Assembly (NCBI GenBank): GCA_020722645.1
Contig: DYKL01000250.1
Span: 1-5,285 of the forward strand
Source: Acetofilamentum sp.
GTDB taxonomy: Bacteria; Bacteroidota; Bacteroidia; Bacteroidales; JAFGUD01
DNA: 5,285 nucleotides
Reading direction: 5' to 3'
The translations under genes and the position numbers were made by a program. Shown in pieces: positions 1 to 5,285 of this stretch. Every line of letters starts with the position of its first letter. The stretch's first letter is position 1. The notes under the pieces were generated by a model. That model saw only the letters and a list, made by a program, of their open reading frames with translations, was not told the DNA's origin and did not search any database.

Positions 1-55
1 CTAATTGGCACATTGGCTAATTGGCACATTGGCTAATTGGCACATTGGCTAATTG
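1..55. repeat. 16-bp tandem repeat array, about 3.4 copies, overlapping the end of the SIR2-like gene
   Basis: The unit CTAATTGGCACATTGG is repeated perfectly at 1-16, 17-32 and 33-48, followed by a partial CTAATTG at 49-55. The array begins at the window edge, so its true length is unknown. In the sense of the minus-strand SIR2-like gene the unit reads CCAATGTGCCAATTAG, and the first partial unit provides the last Asn codon and the TAG stop. There are no spacers, so this is not CRISPR. Short intergenic tandem arrays of this kind are known in Bacteroidota genomes, but I cannot assign a function. It could affect the 3' end of the transcript or simply be slippage-prone DNA. Confidence 0.95.
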
Positions 56-969
56 TTTTTTGTTATGTTTAAGTCTGAATCGCTTATATTTTGAGCTACT
101 ATGTTATTATCTCCGCTTATGTTAATTATATTTGTTACATTTCCTGATTGAGTTGCTTTTTTTGGTTTGCGAAGTGTTCCTTTTTCTTTGTAATGTTTAT
201 ACAGCCTGTTAATTATTTCTTCGCCGGAAATATCAATAAATTGAAAATTAAATTCGTTTACGTAAAAATTGTAAATATCGTCATTCTGTAATTTTTCGAT
301 TTCTTCCATAGGAGCCTGATACATAGCATTTTCGTAGAAGCCTAAAAGCCTGAAAATCAGCTTATAATACCATTTATTGAACTTAAAGCCCAAAAATAAA
401 ATTGATTGTGCTTCCTGAAGTTGCTTTTTTAATCCGTCGCTTAGTTTGTGGTCGCCCAAAATTGAAGCTAAATAATCAAAAAGTTGATTAAAAGTAAGAA
501 CTAAGGAATTAAACATATTCTGAACTCCCAGCAAATTGTATATCAGCGGTTTATCTTTTGACAACGACTGAATAGGCTGTGGATTCATATTTTTGTTGTA
601 ATAATCAAAGGTATAATCGAAATTATTTTGTTCAAAAATATTTTTCAGCAAAATATCCGGTGATGATGAAATTATTAAATGAAAAGGAATTGCCGCAATT
701 TTTGAATGAAATTCAGTTGGTTGAATTGTTGAAAAAAAACGTGTAAGATGCTGATAAAACATCGGTTTAACAGAGTGAGAGTCGAAAAAATCATCTTTTT
801 CGTTAAAATCGCGCCTGAATTTTTTTTCGTCAAGAAATTTGGAAAACTCACCAAGAAGTGATTTTTTAAAATTATAAGCCAAATCAGGACCAAGTATTAT
901 AACACATTTTTCCTGGTCAATCCAATCTGTAATATAGCTGATGTCAAAATTATTAAAATCCACAATCAA
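49..969 (-). CDS. SIR2-like domain protein with beta-prone C-terminal tail; possible conflict/defence effector
   Basis: This 306-residue soluble protein has no signal peptide or membrane segment. Residues 13-210 follow the order of SIR2-like (SIR2_2-type) Rossmann domains: an N-terminal helix leading into VIILGPDL (23-30) at the nucleotide-binding position, HLIISSSPD (97-105) where relatives carry a T-T-N-Y-D motif, PLIYNLLG (141-148) where relatives carry L-H-G, LVLTFNQLFDYL (156-167), and ILFLGFKFNKWYYKLIFRLL (190-209). The usual Asn is Ser and the usual catalytic His is Leu, so NAD hydrolysis is doubtful. A basic linker (about 264-272) leads to a Gly/Asn/Ile-rich tail (276-303) with GDNNIVAQNISDSDLNI, resembling tails in bacterial STAND/effector-type proteins. 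SIR2 domains in such proteins often deplete NAD during phage infection, but that role is inferred here. No ATG lies between the upstream stop and residue 70; the start is TTG at 969, with GTG at 963 as the alternative. The stop lies inside the tandem repeat at 1-55. Confidence 0.8.
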   Translation of the reverse strand: MIVDFNNFDISYITDWIDQEKCVIILGPDLAYNFKKSLLGEFSKFLDEKKFRRDFNEKDDFFDSHSVKPMFYQHLTRFFSTIQPTEFHSKIAAIPFHLIISSSPDILLKNIFEQNNFDYTFDYYNKNMNPQPIQSLSKDKPLIYNLLGVQNMFNSLVLTFNQLFDYLASILGDHKLSDGLKKQLQEAQSILFLGFKFNKWYYKLIFRLLGFYENAMYQAPMEEIEKLQNDDIYNFYVNEFNFQFIDISGEEIINRLYKHYKEKGTLRKPKKATQSGNVTNIINISGDNNIVAQNISDSDLNITKNN

Positions 970-986
970 TAGTTTATAGTGAATAA

Positions 987-1000
987 AACTTTACAAAGTT
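987..1000. repeat. 14-bp palindrome upstream of the SIR2-like gene
   Basis: AACTTTACAAAGTT is a perfect 6-bp inverted repeat around a 2-base centre. It lies 18-31 bases upstream of the proposed TTG start of the SIR2-like gene, where an operator or a short 5'-UTR structure could sit. In such AT-rich DNA a palindrome of this size may also arise by chance, and no regulator gene is nearby. Confidence 0.3.
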
Positions 1001-1031
1001 GCACAAATAGTTTTTAAAAGCAAAATAAATT

Positions 1032-1055
1032 TTAATTAGAGTTAGTTCATAAAGT
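1032..1055 (+). repeat. Copy 1 of the dispersed 24-bp repeat (left arm of inverted pair)
   Basis: This copy contains AGAGTTAGTTCATAAAGT preceded by TTAATT. It is the exact reverse complement of 1159-1182. Shifted by one base (1033-1056), it is identical over 24 bp to 5209-5232 on the same strand. It is the only one of the three copies that is not next to a stop codon in its own orientation. Confidence 0.95.
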
Positions 1056-1102
1056 TATAAAGTTGAATGTTTATAAAGTATTTGCCATTGATTTTCAACA
1101 AA

Positions 1103-1147
1103 AGACCCTTACAGGGCAGGCTTTTAGACCCTTTCAGGGCAAGCTTT
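1103..1147. repeat. Imperfect 22-bp direct repeat, two copies, each with a small CCCT/AGGG hairpin
   Basis: Copies at 1103-1124 and 1126-1147 match at 20 of 22 positions. Each carries CCCT-NNN-AGGG (CCCTTACAGGG and CCCTTTCAGGG), a 4-bp stem with a 3-base loop, followed by GCAGGCTTT or GCAAGCTTT. The stretch is visibly more GC-rich than its surroundings. It forms the core of the 151-bp element and may be an independent repeat family nested there. Confidence 0.8.
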
Positions 1148-1158
1148 ATAAACTTGGC

Positions 1159-1182
1159 ACTTTATGAACTAACTCTAATTAA
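1159..1182 (-). repeat. Copy 2 of the dispersed 24-bp repeat, just downstream of the helicase stop
   Basis: Read on the minus strand, this copy contains AGAGTTAGTTCATAAAGT and begins 8 bases after the TAG stop of the helicase gene. The intervening bases (1183-1190) read TCAATTAG on the minus strand, so AATTAG occurs twice in a row at this junction. It is the right arm of the inverted pair with 1032-1055. Confidence 0.95.
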
Positions 1183-1190
1183 CTAATTGA

Positions 1191-2609
1191 CTACAAATCT
1201 TCAAAAAAATCGTCTTTGAAATTTACTAAATACACTTTTTTAGTGGCTCTTGTGAAAGCTGTATATAGCCACCTGAAAAATTCGATATTAAGTGAATTGT
1301 TATCAATAAAAGACTGGTCAATAAAAACCGAATGCCATTGTCCGCCTTGTGCTTTGTGGCAAGTAACTGCATAAGCAAACTTGATTTGTAAAGCATTCAG
1401 ATTAGGGTCTTGCAGAATTTTTTCGAATTTTTCCTGTCTGTTTGTAGTTTCTTCATAAGATTCGGAAACTTTGTCGAAAAATTCTTTGTATTTGTCGTAG
1501 TTTAACGAAGGAGCTTCAATTTCAAGCGTTTCAAGCAGCAATTTACAGTCTATAAAAGCATCATAATCCGGCATAAAAATTTCTGCATTACAAAATGTAT
1601 AATCAAAAGCTGTTTCGTAATTTTTAATTCTTGAAACGTGGACAATATCTCCATTTGCAATAAAATCGACAACATCAAACTCATCTTTCCAGTAGTAATT
1701 ATTTTTGACTATCATTATCAAATCATCAGCGGAAATAGTTGAATCTCTATACAGAATTGTACTTCTGATGCCCTGATTGTAACGGTTTGCACGTTTATTG
1801 GAGCGAGTAACAACTATTGAGTTTTCGATACCGTATTTATCATAATTGTCTGATATAGTTTCAATCAGCTCCGAGCCATTGATTCTGATAACATCATCAA
1901 AATCTTTTATTTTGAACTTAGGAAATTCGTTCACTCTGCCCTGCGAAATCATCTCTCTGATTCGTGTTGCGTTGAACAAAATACCGGAATCGAGTGATTG
2001 TCTGACAACCTCAGTCAGTTGAAATTCTTTTACCTTATAATTATATAGTTCGAGGGTGTTTTTATCAAGTGCCGGTGAAATTTCCATTCCTACAGGCGGA
2101 AGCTGGGCAGTGTCTCCCGAAAATATAATTTTACAGTTTTCGCCTGAAAAAACATATTGAAGTAAATCATCAAGCAGTTTTCCGCTGCCAAAAACAATTT
2201 TTTCTTTCGAATCATTAGAAATCATCGAAGCTTCGTCAATAATAAAAACTGTATTTTTATGCAAGTTTTTATCAAGCAGAAATTTAGCAAACAGACTTTT
2301 TGATTTAGCTCTGAATATTTTTTTGTGAATTGTGTATGCAGGTGTCTGTGCTGTATTTGAAAAAACTTTTGCAGCTCTGCCGGTTGGTGCAAGAAGTACG
2401 GAATTTATGTTGAATTTAGTCAATGCACGCACAAGTGCTGAAATAACAGTTGTTTTTCCTGTGCCGGCATATCCTTTTAATAAAAAAATATCATTATCTT
2501 TTTTTTCAACAACAAAATGAGCCAGGTCAAAAATTAAATCTTCTTGCTGTTTTGTGGGTTTAATGCCTAATTCCTCTAAAATAATTTTTTCTAATAAACT
2601 ACCTACCAC
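1191..2609 (-). CDS. RecD2/Dda-like superfamily 1 ATP-dependent DNA helicase
   Basis: This 472-residue cytoplasmic DNA helicase is expected to move 5'-to-3' on single-stranded DNA, as RecD2 and Dda do. The motifs occur in order: Q-motif region TKQQEDL (19-25); Walker A GYAGTGKT (46-53, Lys52); Ia LLAPTGRAAKVF (72-83); Walker B VFIIDEAS (121-128, Asp125/Glu126); III FSGDTAQLPPVG (163-174); IV LTEVVRQS (198-205, Arg203); a VNGD-like NGDIVHVSRI (319-328) of the SH3-like insertion; V VTCHKAQGGQW (415-425); VI YTAFTRATKKVYLV (449-462, Arg454) in the UvrD_C_2 region. All key residues are present, so it should be active. The length fits the short Dda-like type and is well below that of full RecD2, which has an extra N-terminal domain. 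The start is GTG at 2609, 4 bases after the stop of the preceding outer-membrane gene, implying co-transcription and coupled translation. No ATG precedes Walker A in frame. It likely serves in repair or replication-fork processing. Confidence 0.93.
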   Translation of the reverse strand: MVGSLLEKIILEELGIKPTKQQEDLIFDLAHFVVEKKDNDIFLLKGYAGTGKTTVISALVRALTKFNINSVLLAPTGRAAKVFSNTAQTPAYTIHKKIFRAKSKSLFAKFLLDKNLHKNTVFIIDEASMISNDSKEKIVFGSGKLLDDLLQYVFSGENCKIIFSGDTAQLPPVGMEISPALDKNTLELYNYKVKEFQLTEVVRQSLDSGILFNATRIREMISQGRVNEFPKFKIKDFDDVIRINGSELIETISDNYDKYGIENSIVVTRSNKRANRYNQGIRSTILYRDSTISADDLIMIVKNNYYWKDEFDVVDFIANGDIVHVSRIKNYETAFDYTFCNAEIFMPDYDAFIDCKLLLETLEIEAPSLNYDKYKEFFDKVSESYEETTNRQEKFEKILQDPNLNALQIKFAYAVTCHKAQGGQWHSVFIDQSFIDNNSLNIEFFRWLYTAFTRATKKVYLVNFKDDFFEDL

Positions 2610-2613
2610 AATT

Positions 2614-4701
2614 TTAGAATTTGTATCTTAATTGTAATTTAATTTCAGATTTTGTGTTACCCTGAATTTCATCTAAGCCACCTTCGCTGATAACATTTCT
2701 GTCTGAAAAAGTGGTTTGAGAGTATCTTGCCCACAGTGTAAGTTTGTGAGTAATGTCGTATTTCAGAACAAGATAAGTTCTAAATCCTTTGTAAAAATAA
2801 CCCGGAACTGAAAATGCGTATAAAACATCGTTTTCATAAGCATACATACGAGCTTCGTAAGGAGCATCAAAAACTGCATATCTGAAATACATTGTCAGCG
2901 GAAGTTTTGAGTGAACGTATTTTACGTCCTGATACGCCAGAAATCCGTTGTACTTTGTATTTTCCTTTTCATATCCCGAAAATTCTATACGATTTCTCAA
3001 AGTAAGATTTTTGTTTATCTGGAAAGAAATATGATAACGGAAAGACCATCTTGCCAAATCCACAGGATACGACACATAATTTTCTTCGGAAGTATTTTCA
3101 GGTTTTATTTCTTTTTTGTATTTTATGTACATACTAACTTTGCGGCTTGGGTTATAGTCAATTTGTGTTAAATATTCCAAACCATTTGATAAAGGAGTGT
3201 TAAGCCTGTATTTAAGCCAAGGGAAAGTGTATGAGTCTATGTATGAAGAAATTTTAAATTTTTTGTAGGGATAAATTTCAAGTCCGAGATAAATACCTTT
3301 TTCGTTGAAATTATGTGAACCTTCGGCAAAAGCACCGGCATAATAAGCCTGATACAAAGGAGAATAATTGCGATATAATGTAACAAGCGAAATTTGATGA
3401 GCAAGTGGTATTCCCAGACCGTTTAATGTGGCTAAGCCGCCGTTTTTGCTGATTGCTGTTTCTCCGAAAATGTAGAATTTTTCGTATTGAAATTCATAAT
3501 TCCAGCCAAGGTTAAAATTTGTGTTGCCTTGAAATTCATAAAGTTGATATGGTTGCAAATCTTTGTTTAAATCGGCAGTATAAGCATAATTAACAAAAGT
3601 TAGACCTGTCTTGAATAATTTTCCGCTGTATGAGACATTCCCGCCAAATACTGTTTGACCAATTGCCCTTCGGTTCTCAGTTTCAGATTGTGTTCTATGA
3701 TAGCCTGTTATTTGCAGAGAAGTAATTTCGCGTATTTCTGTATCATCAATACTGTCAATTTCTCCAAGATTTGCGTCTATTTTGTGGTAAGAGCCAAAAG
3801 CACTGACTCTGAAATTGCCGAAATCCATAATTGCTCCGGCACCTCTGAGATATAAATTTTCATCGGCAGAGGCATATTTTCTGAGTCCTTGTGGTTTTTT
3901 CTTCATACTCAGAACATAAGAAGATTTGCCCATTGTCATACCTGTCCACAAAGCAAGTCCTTGTCCGTACTGTGCCTGAAAATCACCGACAACAATTCTG
4001 CGAAATTTCCAGAGTTTATCAATTTGTAGATGAGCCGAATAAAAATCAAAACCGTATTTTTGAGCACCGGCAAAAAATTGTTCTCCCTGGTCTTTTTCGG
4101 CTGTTATGCCCCATTGAACTCTGTCTTTGTAATGAAATTTGTATTTGAAGTAGTATTTATATTTATTGCCCAAATATCTTGATTTGTCCGGATTTTCTTC
4201 TAATACACTGTCCGGAATATTGTAACCTTCGATTGGCTGAAGATAAAAATTTGTTCTTGTGAAAACCTGATGACGACCATATTTAATAACTTTGTTCCAA
4301 TAAATTTTGTCGTCTTTTTCGGCAGTTTGAACAACAATAAAAGGTAATATTTTTTTAATACTTTCGTTGTCAAAACTTTCTAACAGTTGAAGTTCATAAA
4401 TTGTTTTAAATTCTCCGTTTTTTTCTCTGTATTCAAGAATTTCGACAACCTGTAGTTCATTCAAAAAGTGAAGTTTATTTAAAGACCCTTTTGTAGCTTC
4501 GTTTAAGTTTAGTGGATTTTCAATAAAAAACTGCAAATCGTCGTATATTTCTGTAATATCCACTTCTTCATCAGATTCAGCAACAATTTCTTCAATAAGT
4601 TGTTCGATTATCTGGTCAGGTTTATCGTTCTGAGAAATTAAAACATTAGGTAAAAATAAAAATGATGCAATTATTAATAATTTAATGTATCTGTATGGCA
4701 T
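2614..4701 (-). CDS. Secreted helix-hairpin-helix protein with predicted outer-membrane beta-barrel
   Basis: This 695-residue protein starts at ATG 4701 with a signal peptide (basic MPYRYIK, hydrophobic core about 8-22, likely cleavage near LIS-Q24). Residues 25-60 are acidic and helical. Residues 62-124 are a ComEA-like helix-hairpin-helix region: NLNEAT (65-70), LNKLHFL, EILEYREKNGEF (87-98), YELQLLESF and a final KKILPFI. The rest (about 130-695) has alternating polar/aromatic strands, many Tyr/Phe residues, and ends in LRYKF with a terminal aromatic, as outer-membrane barrels do. A conserved-looking YGQGLALWTG lies at 245-254. I recognise this as a widespread but functionally uncharacterised Bacteroidota protein type. 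The helix-hairpin-helix fold suggests nucleic-acid or protein binding in the periplasm; DNA uptake or surface DNA binding is only a guess. It is the first gene of a two-gene unit with the helicase. Confidence 0.88.
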   Translation of the reverse strand: MPYRYIKLLIIASFLFLPNVLISQNDKPDQIIEQLIEEIVAESDEEVDITEIYDDLQFFIENPLNLNEATKGSLNKLHFLNELQVVEILEYREKNGEFKTIYELQLLESFDNESIKKILPFIVVQTAEKDDKIYWNKVIKYGRHQVFTRTNFYLQPIEGYNIPDSVLEENPDKSRYLGNKYKYYFKYKFHYKDRVQWGITAEKDQGEQFFAGAQKYGFDFYSAHLQIDKLWKFRRIVVGDFQAQYGQGLALWTGMTMGKSSYVLSMKKKPQGLRKYASADENLYLRGAGAIMDFGNFRVSAFGSYHKIDANLGEIDSIDDTEIREITSLQITGYHRTQSETENRRAIGQTVFGGNVSYSGKLFKTGLTFVNYAYTADLNKDLQPYQLYEFQGNTNFNLGWNYEFQYEKFYIFGETAISKNGGLATLNGLGIPLAHQISLVTLYRNYSPLYQAYYAGAFAEGSHNFNEKGIYLGLEIYPYKKFKISSYIDSYTFPWLKYRLNTPLSNGLEYLTQIDYNPSRKVSMYIKYKKEIKPENTSEENYVSYPVDLARWSFRYHISFQINKNLTLRNRIEFSGYEKENTKYNGFLAYQDVKYVHSKLPLTMYFRYAVFDAPYEARMYAYENDVLYAFSVPGYFYKGFRTYLVLKYDITHKLTLWARYSQTTFSDRNVISEGGLDEIQGNTKSEIKLQLRYKF

Positions 4702-4740
4702 AATAAAAAATTTTGTTATTCAGAATAATAATATTTTCAG

Positions 4741-4748
4741 CAAATTTA
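4741..4748 (-). promoter_or_regulatory. Candidate Bacteroidota -7 promoter element for the barrel/helicase operon
   Basis: On the minus strand this reads TAAATTTG, a full match to the Bacteroidota -7 consensus TAnnTTTG, about 40 bases upstream of the ATG at 4701. A TTTG at 4764-4767 (minus) could be the -33 element, but the 15-base gap is shorter than usual. The region is very AT-rich, so chance matches are possible. Confidence 0.4.
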
Positions 4749-4801
4749 AAATTTTTTTCTTTTCAAAATAACATAATGTATAATTATCTTAAAAAATTTA
4801 T

Positions 4802-4809
4802 TATTTTTG
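4802..4809 (+). promoter_or_regulatory. Candidate Bacteroidota -7 promoter element for the SiaC-like gene
   Basis: TATTTTTG at this position fits TAnnTTTG. Transcription would start near 4815, leaving a short leader before the ATG at 4832. I see no clear TTG at the expected -33 distance (about 4775-4785). A start of transcription here would place the TTG at 4823 very close to the transcript end, which favours ATG 4832 as the translation start. Confidence 0.4.
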
Positions 4810-4831
4810 TTGCATAAATAACTTGTCAAAA

Positions 4832-5215
4832 ATGTTAGAACCGATTTATATTGAGGCGACTAAAACAACGCCAATGGTAAAGTTTGATAAAGAAAATCAA
4901 ATATTTGAAATTTCAGGTCAGTCTTTACCTGAAGATGCTGTAAAATTTTATAAAGATTTATTAAACTGGATTAAGGAATATTCACAAAATCCAAATAATT
5001 CGACTGTTTTTAACATTAAATTAGATTATTACAATTCGTCTTCTGCAAGAGTTATCGTAAAAATGATAATTGAGCTCGAAAATATTCTGATTACCGGTAA
5101 TGACGTAAAAGTTATGTGGTACTACCGAAAAGATGACGAATTTATGAAAAGACGAGGTGAAGAAATAAGAACTGTCGTGCTTTTACCTTTCGAGATTAAA
5201 GAGTTACATAATTAG
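4832..5215 (+). CDS. SiaC/DUF1987-family regulatory phosphoprotein
   Basis: This 127-residue soluble protein belongs to the DUF1987/SiaC family. Recognisable parts are the N-terminal EPIYIEATKTTPMVKFD, the GQSLPEDAVKFY segment (29-40), the core strand/helix FNIKLDYYNSSSARV (60-74), and the C-terminal VMWYYRKDDEFMKRRGEEI with LPFEI. In Pseudomonas aeruginosa, SiaC is phosphorylated by the SiaB kinase and dephosphorylated by the SiaA PP2C phosphatase, and unphosphorylated SiaC stimulates a diguanylate cyclase. The known phosphosite is a Thr in an N-T-S-S context. Here the matching stretch is YYNSSSARV, so Ser69 is the likely site. An in-frame TTG at 4823 would add three residues, but ATG 4832 fits the family length and N-terminus better. 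The gene is divergent from the barrel/helicase operon, and no siaA or siaB homologue is in the window. Its last Asn codon and TAG stop lie in repeat copy 3. Confidence 0.88.
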   Translation: MLEPIYIEATKTTPMVKFDKENQIFEISGQSLPEDAVKFYKDLLNWIKEYSQNPNNSTVFNIKLDYYNSSSARVIVKMIIELENILITGNDVKVMWYYRKDDEFMKRRGEEIRTVVLLPFEIKELHN

Positions 5216-5232
5216 AGTTAGTTCATAAAGTT
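5209..5232 (+). repeat. Copy 3 of the dispersed 24-bp repeat, containing the stop codon of the SiaC-like gene
   Basis: These 24 bases are identical to 1033-1056. The repeat begins at the last base of the His codon and includes the final AAT (Asn) and TAG stop of the SiaC-like gene, then continues as AGTTAGTTCATAAAGTT. Similarity to the copy at 1033 stops at 5233, so only the terminal part of the 151-bp element is present here, not a full copy. The remaining 5233-5285 show no gene. Confidence 0.95.
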
Positions 5233-5285
5233 CCTTAAATCCGTAAGTCTATACTTATATATCTGAAATTCAGTCAGGTGAGATA

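Larger units (their letters stand above)
1032..1182. mobile_element. 151-bp non-coding element with perfect 24-bp terminal inverted repeats (MITE-like or hairpin repeat)
   Basis: Positions 1032-1055 and 1159-1182 are exact reverse complements over 24 bp, and the match stops at both ends. Inside, GTTTATAAAG (1069-1078) pairs perfectly with CTTTATAAAC (1144-1153), so a single strand could fold into a long stem with bulges. The core holds an imperfect direct repeat at 1103-1147 and ATAAAGTT twice in tandem (1049-1064). There is no open reading frame. The element fills most of the 221-base gap between the helicase and SIR2-like genes. It could be a non-autonomous transposable element, a dispersed palindromic repeat, or a structured 3'-end element. 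No target-site duplication is obvious at the borders. Confidence 0.6.

Noticed and set aside
1..55. Possible CRISPR array
   Set aside because: The units are contiguous 16-bp copies with no spacers. It is a simple tandem repeat.
675..893. A 72-residue minus-strand open frame inside the SIR2-like gene
   Set aside because: It overlaps the SIR2-like gene in another frame, shows low-complexity Phe/Leu/Ile content typical of shifted AT-rich coding DNA, and has no start context of its own.
970..1190. Consensus promoter for the SIR2-like gene in the gap upstream
   Set aside because: I found no minus-strand TAnnTTTG match in this gap. The gene must have its own, less canonical, promoter or be read through from the helicase across the 151-bp element; the sequence does not decide between these.
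49..2609. SIR2-like gene and helicase as a two-gene defence operon
   Set aside because: They are separated by 221 bases containing a repeat element, and the helicase is tightly coupled to the barrel gene instead. Its motifs fit a housekeeping RecD2/Dda type rather than a known defence helicase.
2332..4148. Plus-strand open frames at 2332-2520, 2911-3171, 3655-3855 and 3891-4148
   Set aside because: All lie antisense within the helicase or barrel genes, whose motifs or strand pattern are clear. The translations have no recognisable domains.
4823..4831. TTG start for the SiaC-like gene giving a 130-residue protein
   Set aside because: ATG at 4832 gives the normal family N-terminus and length, and lies at a more plausible distance from the candidate -7 element.
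5263..5273. CTGAAATTCAG palindrome after the SiaC-like gene as a terminator
   Set aside because: The stem is at most 5 bp and AT-rich, and no T-tract follows, so it does not support an intrinsic terminator.

Overview
The window is AT-rich and looks like chromosomal DNA from a member of the Bacteroidota, probably an uncultured or environmental Bacteroidales-like lineage. Three things point there. The predicted outer-membrane helix-hairpin-helix/beta-barrel protein is of a kind I know mainly from this phylum. Two candidate promoters match the Bacteroidota -7 element TAnnTTTG. No clear Shine-Dalgarno sequences precede the genes. The species cannot be named from the sequence alone.

Layout: four protein genes. 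Positions 49-969 (minus) encode a SIR2-like protein with a Gly/Asn/Ile-rich, beta-prone C-terminal tail, of the kind found among bacterial immune or conflict effectors. Positions 1191-2609 (minus) encode a RecD2/Dda-like superfamily 1 helicase with a complete set of motifs. Positions 2614-4701 (minus) encode a large secreted protein with a ComEA-type helix-hairpin-helix region followed by an outer-membrane beta-barrel; it lies only 4 bases upstream of the helicase, so the two almost certainly share a transcript. A 130-base divergent promoter region separates this operon from a plus-strand gene (ATG at 4832, stop at 5215) for a SiaC/DUF1987 regulatory phosphoprotein.

The non-coding DNA is the most distinctive part. 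A 23-24 bp sequence containing AGAGTTAGTTCATAAAGT occurs three times. Two copies form perfect 24-bp inverted ends of a 151-bp element (1032-1182) between the helicase and SIR2 genes. The third begins inside the last codons of the SiaC gene and supplies its stop codon. Read in this orientation the sequence carries stop codons in all three frames. The SIR2 gene likewise ends inside a different repeat, a 16-bp tandem array at 1-55 that supplies its final Asn codon and TAG stop. So three of the four genes end in or within 8 bases of repetitive DNA, and in each case an AATTAG hexamer lies at the junction.

Functional links between the genes are limited. The helix-hairpin-helix barrel and the helicase are co-transcribed and could be connected through DNA handling, but that is inference. 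The SIR2-like gene is separated from the operon by the 151-bp element and is probably an independent unit. The SiaC gene normally works with a SiaB kinase and a SiaA phosphatase, neither of which lies in this window. I do not see a clear new multi-gene system. The best candidates for novelty are the stop-codon-associated repeats and the SIR2-like protein, which lacks the usual catalytic residues and has an unusual tail.
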